From an uncultured Lachnospiraceae bacterium (GTDB lineage: Bacteria > Bacillota > Clostridia > Lachnospirales > Lachnospiraceae), in contig CAMVPR010000014.1 of NCBI GenBank assembly GCA_947169385.1, forward strand, positions 1 to 58,379: a stretch of DNA of 58,379 bases, in the 5' to 3' direction. Shown in pieces: positions 14,751 to 21,987 of the stretch. Below the pieces are notes generated by a model. It saw nothing but the letters and a program-made list of their open reading frames with translations, did not search any database and was not told the DNA's origin. Each line of letters begins with the position of its first letter. The first letter of the stretch is position 1. Made by a program: the position numbers and the translations under genes.

Positions 14751-15815
14751 ATGGAGACGAAGATATTAAAGGTTGTAGAGGACAATCTTTCACAATATGA
14801 AGATGAACTTGAATTGGCGGCTTCGTGTATTAGGGACGGCGGATTGGTTGCATTTCCTACGGAGACGGTATATGGATTGGGTGGAGACGGCCTTCTTAAA
14901 GAGGCATCTAAGAAGATTTATTCCGCTAAGGGACGTCCTTCCGACAATCCCTTGATTATACATATTGCGGATATTGAGGATGTTTATAAACTGGCGGTAG
15001 AAGTACCTGACAACGCTGTTAAGCTCATGAATGCCTTTTGGCCGGGTCCGGTTACTCTTATATTTAAGAAGAGTGATATTGTTCCTTATGAGACTACAGG
15101 TGGTCTTGACACCGTGGCGATTAGATTCCCTATTCATCCTATTGCGAGAGAGCTTATTAGGAGGTCCGGACGATATATTGCTGCTCCGAGTGCCAATCGC
15201 TCGGGAAGACCCAGCCCTACAAGAGCAGAGCACGTCATTGAGGATTTGTCGGGCAATGTAGATGTTATAATTGACGGTGGTGCTGTTGACATTGGATTAG
15301 AGTCCACTATAATAGATATGACAGCGGAGGTTCCGACTATATTAAGACCCGGTTTTGTTACGGATGATATGATAAGAGAGGTTCTTGATAATGTCATCTA
15401 TGATCCGGCAATTCTTACTAAGAGTATTAATGAGAACATGGTTGCTAAGGCTCCGGGTATGAAGTACAAGCACTATGCACCTAAGGCTCCGCTTACAATT
15501 ATTGAGGGAGATAGTGATGAGGTGTTGTCTTCATTTGACAGAATGATTAGTGAGGGCAGGAATAAGGGACTTAAGGTTGGAGCTATAGTTACTGATGATT
15601 TGTTGGGCAAGATAGATGCCGACTCGGTTGTTTCTTTAGGGGATAGAGATGACTATAAGGCGGTGTCTCATAATCTTTTTGCTTCACTAAGACAGATGGA
15701 TACTGATGGGGTTGATGTCATTTATTCGGTTAGCTTTTCTGATAAAGCGCTTGGTATGGCGATTATGAACAGGCTTCTCAAGGCCGCGGGTTATAAAGTG
15801 CACCATTCTTCTTGA
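14751..15815 (+). CDS. tsaC: L-threonylcarbamoyladenylate synthase (Sua5/YwlC type)
   Basis: A 354-aa enzyme that makes threonylcarbamoyl-AMP from threonine, bicarbonate and ATP, the first step of the t6A modification at position 37 of ANN-decoding tRNAs. The YrdC domain fills about residues 18-205 (FPTETVYGLGGD, KGRPSDNPL, APSANRSGRPSPT are family hallmarks). A C-terminal Sua5 domain follows to the end after the YKHYAP linker motif, so this is the long Sua5 form rather than short TsaC. It opens an operon with the phosphatase-like gene, rpiB, deoC and a membrane protein, close to the Bacillus ywlC-ywlE-ywlF order. Confidence 0.92.
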   Translation: METKILKVVEDNLSQYEDELELAASCIRDGGLVAFPTETVYGLGGDGLLKEASKKIYSAKGRPSDNPLIIHIADIEDVYKLAVEVPDNAVKLMNAFWPGPVTLIFKKSDIVPYETTGGLDTVAIRFPIHPIARELIRRSGRYIAAPSANRSGRPSPTRAEHVIEDLSGNVDVIIDGGAVDIGLESTIIDMTAEVPTILRPGFVTDDMIREVLDNVIYDPAILTKSINENMVAKAPGMKYKHYAPKAPLTIIEGDSDEVLSSFDRMISEGRNKGLKVGAIVTDDLLGKIDADSVVSLGDRDDYKAVSHNLFASLRQMDTDGVDVIYSVSFSDKALGMAIMNRLLKAAGYKVHHSS

Positions 15816-15831
15816 TTTGAGGTGTTTCGTT

Positions 15832-16287
15832 ATGGCATATTGCGTTTTGTTTGTCGGTAGCGGCGATGCTGGCAGAGAGATAATGGCTAAAGCTATTTTG
15901 GATAATTACATAAAGGTTAACGGCTTAGAGGGAATGGAAGTCAAGGCGAGAGGGCTTGTCGTGCTATTTCAAGAGCCGGTTAATTCTAAGATTGAGACCA
16001 TCTTAGAGAGCAACAGCCTTACCATGGAGTATGACTGTGTGTTCCAACTTGAACAGTCGGACATTGACACGGCTGATATTGTTATTACTATTGATGCCAA
16101 GCAGAAGGAGAGGGTTATCAATAATTACGACAATGTCAAGGAGATTTATTCCCTTAAGGAACTTGCCGATGAAGAGGGAACTGTCTTGGATCCGTATGGC
16201 AAGGAACTTATGGATTATGAGTATTGTTACAGAGAGCTTGACAGACTTGTTGAGAAGTGGTTTATCAGCAAGCTGGTTAAGCTTTGA
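15832..16287 (+). CDS. Low-molecular-weight protein tyrosine phosphatase-like protein without catalytic cysteine
   Basis: A 151-aa protein in the place where Bacillus has the arginine phosphatase YwlE (between sua5 and rpiB). The start VLFVGSGDAGREIMAKAI aligns with the family P-loop (consensus VCTGNTCRSPMAEA), but the catalytic cysteine is Gly9, the second cysteine is Gly14 and the following serine is Glu16; only Arg15 remains, at the correct spacing. The DPYG segment typical of the acid loop survives (VLDPYG). It should be catalytically dead and may bind a phosphoprotein or have a new role (inference). The start at 15832 is chosen for GAGGTG 7 bp upstream; a TTG at 15817 is the alternative. 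Confidence 0.8.
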   Translation: MAYCVLFVGSGDAGREIMAKAILDNYIKVNGLEGMEVKARGLVVLFQEPVNSKIETILESNSLTMEYDCVFQLEQSDIDTADIVITIDAKQKERVINNYDNVKEIYSLKELADEEGTVLDPYGKELMDYEYCYRELDRLVEKWFISKLVKL

Positions 16288-16317
16288 TTATATTATTTTT
16301 TAGGAGGATTTTAGATT

Positions 16318-16749
16318 ATGTTAGCTATCGCGTGTGACCATGGAGGATATCAGTTAAAGCTTGTGGTTATGAAACATTTGGATGCAAGAGGTATTGAATA
16401 TAAGGATTTTGGATGTGACAGCGAGGAATCTGTCGATTATCCTGAATATGCTCATAAGGTAGGTAACGCAGTTACCAGCGGTGAGTGTAAGCTTGGTATC
16501 TTAATCTGCGGTACAGGTATTGGTATGTCTATTGCTGCTAACAAGATTAATGGTATCAGAGCTTCTGTGTGCAATGATTGCTACACAGCTGAGCTTACAA
16601 GAGAGCACAACGATGCCAATATTCTCGCTATGGGAGCAAGAGTTATCGGAGAGGGAGTTGCACTTAAGGTTGTAGATACTTTCCTCGATACTCCATTTTC
16701 AAATGATGAGAGACATTTAAGAAGAATTGCTCAGATAGAGAGGGTTTAA
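16318..16749 (+). CDS. rpiB: Ribose-5-phosphate isomerase B
   Basis: A 143-aa RpiB/LacAB-family isomerase interconverting ribose 5-phosphate and ribulose 5-phosphate in the pentose phosphate pathway. Signature pieces are ACDHGGYQLK at the N-terminus, DYPEYA, the phosphate loop GTGIGMSIAANK, and SVCNDCYTAELTREHND. Length is typical for the family (about 145-150). TAGGAGG lies upstream of the ATG, and deoC begins 2 bp after its stop. With deoC it can channel deoxyribose and ribose phosphates from nucleosides into central metabolism. Confidence 0.94.
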   Translation: MLAIACDHGGYQLKLVVMKHLDARGIEYKDFGCDSEESVDYPEYAHKVGNAVTSGECKLGILICGTGIGMSIAANKINGIRASVCNDCYTAELTREHNDANILAMGARVIGEGVALKVVDTFLDTPFSNDERHLRRIAQIERV

Positions 16750-16751
16750 TT

Positions 16752-17405
16752 ATGACGAAGGAAGAGATTTTTCCGTATATAGATCACACCCTGCTTAATC
16801 CTGTTGCTACATATGATGAGATTAAGACTTTGTGTGACGAGGCTGTTGCTTGTAAGACCGCATCGGTCTGCATACCGCCTTGCTTTATTAAGAGAGTTAG
16901 AGAAGATTATCCTGATCTTAACATTTGCACTGTTATCGGGTTCCCTTTAGGATATAACTCGACCGAGGTCAAGGTTTACGAGACCGAGATTGCTGTTAGA
17001 GACGGAGCGGATGAGATTGATATGGTTATTAATCAGGGCGATGTCAAGATGGGACAGTTCGTTAAGGTTAAAGAAGAGATAGAGGCGATTAAGAAGGCTT
17101 GCAACGGTAAGCTTCTTAAGGTTATCGTTGAGACTTGCAATCTCACTGAGGGTGAGAAGATTGCTATGACTCAGGTTGTAATGGAATCGGGCGCCGACTA
17201 TATCAAGACCAGCACAGGTTTTGGTTCGGGAGGTGCGACTAAGTCCGATGTTAAGCTTTTTAAGGATATGATAGGAGATAAGATCAAGATTAAGGCAGCG
17301 GGCGGCGTCAAGACCAGGGAAGATTTAGAAGATTATATTGAGCTCGGTTGCTCGAGGATAGGTACATCTTCAGCACTTAAGCTACTTAGCGCCGGGGAGG
17401 ACTAA
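16752..17405 (+). CDS. deoC: Deoxyribose-phosphate aldolase
   Basis: A 217-aa class I aldolase that splits 2-deoxyribose 5-phosphate into acetaldehyde and glyceraldehyde 3-phosphate. The Schiff-base lysine lies in YIKTSTGF and the second active-site lysine in KIKAAGGVK; the N-terminal YIDHTLLNP segment is characteristic. Length matches the short Firmicute form (about 215-225 aa). It starts 2 bp after rpiB and is followed 2 bp later by a large membrane protein gene, so translation along this operon is probably coupled. Confidence 0.95.
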   Translation: MTKEEIFPYIDHTLLNPVATYDEIKTLCDEAVACKTASVCIPPCFIKRVREDYPDLNICTVIGFPLGYNSTEVKVYETEIAVRDGADEIDMVINQGDVKMGQFVKVKEEIEAIKKACNGKLLKVIVETCNLTEGEKIAMTQVVMESGADYIKTSTGFGSGGATKSDVKLFKDMIGDKIKIKAAGGVKTREDLEDYIELGCSRIGTSSALKLLSAGED

Positions 17406-17407
17406 TA

Positions 17408-19921
17408 GTGAAACACATAATCCTTAGGATTTTGCTTTTTTTAATATGCTTCATTGGAGGCGTATTTGGAATCAATAGATTGTTAGGCGGTGACTCAGGT
17501 GACTACTCTATGGAGATGGATCCTGCGACATTGCCTGTTATTTATGCTAATGTTACCAATACCAACATCAACCCTATGCATGGATATACTTCAGATATCG
17601 ATGCTTCTTTGTTGCGCAATTCTGTTACTCCTTTGGTTGATGGTAAGGTTAATCTGGTAATTGACCAGAACCGCTATGAGGTTAAGAAGCTCCATTACGA
17701 AGTGAGAAGCGACGACGGCTCATCTCTTGTTGAAGATGGTGACTTAGACGGATTTAAGACCAACAAGAAGGGTTATAAGACATTAAGCCTTAAACCGAGG
17801 ATGCAGCTTAAGACAGATCGAGGTTATCTTCTGAAGCTGGTTATTGAGAACAGCGGCGTTAACATTAGCTATTATACGCACATCATTAATAAGGGCAAGC
17901 TTCACTTAGAGAAGGAGCTTAAGTTCATAACAAGCATGAGCAAGGCTTTGTTAGACAAGAATGAGGCCCTTAATTATCAGCAGTATCTTGAGAGTGATCC
18001 CGGTAAGGTTAGCAACGATCTTGGTAATGTCACAATAACAGACAGTTTCGAGTCAATCACCTATGCTGATATGAAGCCACAATTCCTATATAATCCAACT
18101 CCTGTTATTACAGAGGTCGGCGAAGACACTTTAAGTGTCAGAATGAACTTCTACATTATGGCGGAGAGTTCTAAGAGTGTGACTGAGTACTATGAGGTTA
18201 CCGAGGATTACAAGGTTAAGTTCTCTACCACGAGGATGTACCTTCTCTCTTACGACAGAAGTATCAGTTCTTCTTACGATCCTGCATTTACAAGTTCGAC
18301 CAACAATGGACTTAAGATGGGTATAAGCAGTCAGTCTACAGTGCCTTATATCACTTCTAACGGCAACAGACTTATAGCATTTGTCAAGAACAGAGAGCTT
18401 TATCTATATGATTATCAGCATGTGCAAATGTATAAGATATTCTCGTTTATGCAGGGCGAGTACTCTAATATTTACAGTAATTATAACCAGCATGATATAC
18501 AGCTTATCTCGCTTGATGATAAGGGTAATCTGTCATTTGCCGTACACGGCTACATGAATAGGGGAAGACACGAGGGACAGAATGGCGTGCTCTTCTACAA
18601 ATACGATATGGATGACAAGCAGATTATCGAGGAGGCGTTTATTCCTACCAAAGAGCCTTTTTCAACACTCAAAGAGGACGTCAAGGACGTGTGCTACATG
18701 AACGACAGCCAGGATGTATATCTTGTTCTCTCGGGTGTTCTCTATGTGGTTCACATGCAGGAGCGCAGGTTTGAGGTGCTTATGGAGAAGGTTACGAGCG
18801 ACAGAGTTGTGTCTTCGGCAGATCATCATTTGCTTGGTGTAATCAACGTTGACAACCGCTCGATTAACGTTATGAATCTGTCGGATGACAAATCAATGAC
18901 GGTTTCGGCGGATGCTAAGGACAGGCTTAAGGTTGTTGGTTTTGTGTCTGAAGATTTGGTTCTCGGTAAGATTCATGAGGATGACATTGTTGTTGAAAAT
19001 GAGAGGGAGATTGCGCCGGTTTACGAAGTTGATATCGTTAACTGGGATGGCCAGGTTATTAAGAGCTATGAGCCTCCTTCTTCTAACAAATTCATTATGG
19101 ATGTCAATGTTACCGGCAATTTGGTTGAGATTATACTATCTAAGAAACGCGGTGATACATTTGTAAATGCAGGAAGTGACTGGATTATGAGTAACGATGA
19201 CGATGAGAAGGACACTGTGACCTTAGATTACATTTACAATACGGTCAGATATAAAGAGCTTTATATTATCTACCCTAACACCCTTTATATCAATGATATT
19301 CCGGAGCTTGCACTTGCTAAGGAGACAAGAATTGATGACAACAGGATGTTTGAGATAGATTCAGATGCTACCGGATCTCTTAAATACTACATTTACGAGA
19401 ATGGTGAGATTGTCGAGTCGGTTGAGTCTGTTGTCGAGGCTGTTGACAAGGCCTACGAGAGCGGTGGAGGTGTTATTACCAGCAAGCAGAAGACAATCTG
19501 GGAGAAGTCAGGCATATTAGAGTATGCTACCGTAGGTGACGATGTTTCGCTGATTGGTTCGTCTGCTGATGATTCACTAAAGGCTTGCGTTGGCATGATA
19601 CTTAGCTATGAGGGCAAGAATGTGCCACTTAAGGAACTTAAAGAGTCGGATGATGACATTTTCACAATTATAAATGACGAGATTGGATGCGACTTGATTG
19701 ATTTCAAGGGATGTACTATGGATGAGATGATGTACTACATATGCAAGGGACATCCGGTTATCACTAAGCTTGACGGACATTATGTGCTTTTGACAAGCTT
19801 TAACAGTGAGAGAATCAGGTACTACGATCCTGTCAAAAACGAGGTTGTCGTTACATCATACAGCGATGTAAATGACAAGATTAAATCGGGTGGAAATGTT
19901 TTCTACGGATATGTAAGATAA
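17408..19921 (+). CDS. Large membrane-anchored protein with C-terminal C39-like peptidase domain, unknown function
   Basis: An 837-aa protein. One N-terminal hydrophobic segment (about residues 4-24) makes it an inner-membrane-anchored extracytoplasmic protein. The middle (about 60-680) is rich in beta strands, with WD/propeller-like stretches (LYLYDY, VYLVLSGVLYVV) but no family I can name. The last 110 residues resemble the papain-like C39 double-glycine peptidase fold: Cys727 in LKACVGMIL, His791 in DGHYVLL and Asp807 in YYDP stand in the right order for a catalytic triad. It starts with GTG, GGGAGG 7 bp upstream, directly behind deoC. A role in surface protein processing is possible but unproven. 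Confidence 0.65.
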   Translation: MKHIILRILLFLICFIGGVFGINRLLGGDSGDYSMEMDPATLPVIYANVTNTNINPMHGYTSDIDASLLRNSVTPLVDGKVNLVIDQNRYEVKKLHYEVRSDDGSSLVEDGDLDGFKTNKKGYKTLSLKPRMQLKTDRGYLLKLVIENSGVNISYYTHIINKGKLHLEKELKFITSMSKALLDKNEALNYQQYLESDPGKVSNDLGNVTITDSFESITYADMKPQFLYNPTPVITEVGEDTLSVRMNFYIMAESSKSVTEYYEVTEDYKVKFSTTRMYLLSYDRSISSSYDPAFTSSTNNGLKMGISSQSTVPYITSNGNRLIAFVKNRELYLYDYQHVQMYKIFSFMQGEYSNIYSNYNQHDIQLISLDDKGNLSFAVHGYMNRGRHEGQNGVLFYKYDMDDKQIIEEAFIPTKEPFSTLKEDVKDVCYMNDSQDVYLVLSGVLYVVHMQERRFEVLMEKVTSDRVVSSADHHLLGVINVDNRSINVMNLSDDKSMTVSADAKDRLKVVGFVSEDLVLGKIHEDDIVVENEREIAPVYEVDIVNWDGQVIKSYEPPSSNKFIMDVNVTGNLVEIILSKKRGDTFVNAGSDWIMSNDDDEKDTVTLDYIYNTVRYKELYIIYPNTLYINDIPELALAKETRIDDNRMFEIDSDATGSLKYYIYENGEIVESVESVVEAVDKAYESGGGVITSKQKTIWEKSGILEYATVGDDVSLIGSSADDSLKACVGMILSYEGKNVPLKELKESDDDIFTIINDEIGCDLIDFKGCTMDEMMYYICKGHPVITKLDGHYVLLTSFNSERIRYYDPVKNEVVVTSYSDVNDKIKSGGNVFYGYVR

Positions 19922-20039
19922 TATATTACTATTTTGTTAAATAGGTATTTTGTTGTAGTATTTTTCTTGAAAATAGGATATAATCAGTATATCGGGGAAA
20001 AGTTTTATATAACACTATTGTTGTGGATGGAGGCTGCTT

Positions 20040-21128
20040 ATGAAAGTACATTTTCGTGCGGAATTTGCAAGAGATTGGGTCATGACCCGCGAGAACACGA
20101 TGGGTAAGAATCCAATTAACCATTTGAGGGAGTGTGTTCAGCAGATAATTGGTCCTAGCGGGAATATTAAGACGTTAGATTCGGGTTATACAGACTGTAA
20201 TCTTATGCTTATTTTTGATGAGATTGATTATGAAGTCTTTGAGATGAAGTTGTGGCAGGTGTTAGAGGATGAGTTCCAGATCGGTAAAGGATCTAGGGAG
20301 GCCAACATTCGCTACGAGAAGATTATGGAGAAGGAAGAGGCAGAAGAGGTCAAGAAGGCAGAGATGCTTGCTGCCATCCAACCTAAGGTTGACAGCCTTC
20401 TTTCTTGTGCTCCATATAAGGAGCTTCTTCACGAGATCAATACTATTGCGCCACAGATTACTTCGCTTGGTGTTCAGCGTATATTCAACTCGAGAGCGTA
20501 TCTCTTTGCAGTTGATGAGGGATGTGGATACACTACATACCTTAATATATTTGCCAATCTTGTTGAGAGTCTTGAGTTGTTTGAGTTTACTGATGATTCA
20601 AGAGTTATCGAGACTGTTGTTGAGTACAACGACAAGGATCCATGGCTTCAGTACAATGCTATCGGCAAGTTCAGGAATAAGCTTATAAGCTTTGATATCA
20701 GCCAGTGGGTTGAGCACTTAGACGAGCCTAATTTCAAGAGATTCTTGAGAAAGCTTCGCTCTATCCAGAAGGATTACATTTATGTATTCCGCATTCATTA
20801 CACAGAAGAGCCGTTGCTTTCAAGGGTTTATCAGGTTATAAGTGATGCCCTTTATACCAAGAGTGTTGTATTCCCTCAGTTTACTTATAAGGAGTACTTT
20901 GAGTTTGTATCGCAGCCGCTTGGCAAGTATGGCTTCTCGGTATCTGATGATGCCAAAGATGAGTTCAACAAGAAGGTTCTCGATGAGAAGAGCAAGGGTG
21001 ACTTCTACGGACTTAGAACCATGCGTAAGATTGCTTACGAGATGATGTATCGCAAGATGCTTAATAACGCTATCAACAATGGTAACAGTATGATTATTCA
21101 CGCTGATGACCTTGAAGGATGGGCGTAA
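20040..21128 (+). CDS. AAA-like protein with degenerate P-loop, unknown function
   Basis: A 362-aa soluble protein. An N-terminal domain of about 90 residues has no match I know; a charged helix (REANIRYEKIMEKEEAEEVKK) follows. From residue about 130 the pattern resembles CbbX/SpoVK-type AAA proteins: LFAVDEGCGYTTYL stands where the Walker A motif would be, with Tyr164 in place of the lysine, and the C-terminal helical part (SVSDDAKDEF, then DFYGLRTMRKIAYEMMYR) resembles the AAA lid. ATP hydrolysis is therefore unlikely. A small membrane protein gene follows 26 bp later. Function unknown; the AAA relation is my reading of pattern only. Confidence 0.6.
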   Translation: MKVHFRAEFARDWVMTRENTMGKNPINHLRECVQQIIGPSGNIKTLDSGYTDCNLMLIFDEIDYEVFEMKLWQVLEDEFQIGKGSREANIRYEKIMEKEEAEEVKKAEMLAAIQPKVDSLLSCAPYKELLHEINTIAPQITSLGVQRIFNSRAYLFAVDEGCGYTTYLNIFANLVESLELFEFTDDSRVIETVVEYNDKDPWLQYNAIGKFRNKLISFDISQWVEHLDEPNFKRFLRKLRSIQKDYIYVFRIHYTEEPLLSRVYQVISDALYTKSVVFPQFTYKEYFEFVSQPLGKYGFSVSDDAKDEFNKKVLDEKSKGDFYGLRTMRKIAYEMMYRKMLNNAINNGNSMIIHADDLEGWA

Positions 21129-21154
21129 CATAACAACGAAAGAAGTGAATAGTT

Positions 21155-21631
21155 TTGCGTGATATGTACGAGGAGGTTCTCGACATAAATGTCGAGGAGC
21201 TACACGGGAAGATAAGGGACAATGTAATTGATGATAGTAAGGAGAACGTCAAGTCCAACAAAGAACGTGGTGTTTTTATGGGGAAGGTTGGAGCTAAGAA
21301 GTTCTACATTATCTTCAAGCCGGCATATATGTTTACCATCAAGTACTTAACTGTTATGAATGCAGATATTGAGGGTACTGATGATGGCAAGACGAGGCTT
21401 AGGTATAGGTTTAAGAAGTTTAAGGGTGCGATTATATTCTCATCCACGCTGCTCATAGTTGCTACTTTACTTGTGGCATTGGCACTTATCAATGCTGATT
21501 TCAACGGTGTTGTATATACCTGCATCATAGGGTTCTGGCTTCTATGTGCTATTATTTATATGATGTCTATGATTACTTCTAAAGCCTCAAGACTCAGACT
21601 TTTGGAATTCATAGAAGGTCTTGCTAAATAA
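21155..21631 (+). CDS. Small two-pass membrane protein, unknown function
   Basis: A 158-aa protein not recognised as a family. Residues about 93-113 and 118-140 are hydrophobic and separated by a short loop (NADFNG), forming a hairpin in the membrane; the first 90 residues are charged and probably cytosolic. The start is uncertain: a TTG at 21155 or an ATG at 21164, neither with a strong ribosome binding site (AGAAGTGA is the nearest). It follows the pseudo-AAA gene by 26 bp and precedes a terminator-like hairpin, so the two are likely co-transcribed and may work together at the membrane. Confidence 0.55.
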   Translation: MRDMYEEVLDINVEELHGKIRDNVIDDSKENVKSNKERGVFMGKVGAKKFYIIFKPAYMFTIKYLTVMNADIEGTDDGKTRLRYRFKKFKGAIIFSSTLLIVATLLVALALINADFNGVVYTCIIGFWLLCAIIYMMSMITSKASRLRLLEFIEGLAK

Positions 21632-21640
21632 GAGATAACA

Positions 21641-21665
21641 AAAGGCTGTCTTATCGACAGCCTTT
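21641..21665 (+). terminator. Terminator-like hairpin
   Basis: A perfect stem AAAGGCTGTC/GACAGCCTTT with a 5-nt loop (21641-21665). The downstream T-run is delayed (AATGAGTTTTT), so strength is uncertain. Confidence 0.6.
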
Positions 21666-21684
21666 AATGAGTTTTTGGATAATA

Positions 21685-21777
21685 GAAAAACCACTCTATT
21701 AGCGGGGGGGAGAGTGGCTTTTCATCTATCTAATAGGGAGCAAATACCTTTAGAACATGCGAACTAAAGAGTATTTG
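21685..21777. other. Two adjacent hairpins in a 356-bp gene-free stretch
   Basis: The stretch 21632-21987 holds no gene. Hairpin 1 (21685-21723): CCACTCT/AGAGTGG, extended by GAAAA/TTTTC, with a loop containing seven G. Hairpin 2 (21741-21777): CAAATAC plus CTTTAG paired with CTAAAG and GTATTTG around one bulged A, loop of 10 nt. The T-poor 3-prime sides argue against simple terminators. They may belong to a small RNA or to the leader of the downstream penicillin-binding protein mRNA. Confidence 0.5.
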
Positions 21778-21987
21778 TTGTGATTAGCTTATTAACTTAT
21801 GAACTGATTATAGCATACAAGGTTACGCTTTTCAAGACTAATAATCAATATTTTTTTAAAAAATTCACAAAGAAATGTGTTTCATAAGTTGACGAGGAAC
21901 TATATATTGTGGTAGAACATAATAGGACATTTGCTGAAATTTGCATAAAACTACATATTATAGTATATATATTATTGAGGTGATTTC

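Noticed and set aside
21741-21777. LexA box from GAAC-N4-GAAC
   Set aside because: The half-sites are direct, not inverted; the stretch is better explained by the loop of a hairpin.
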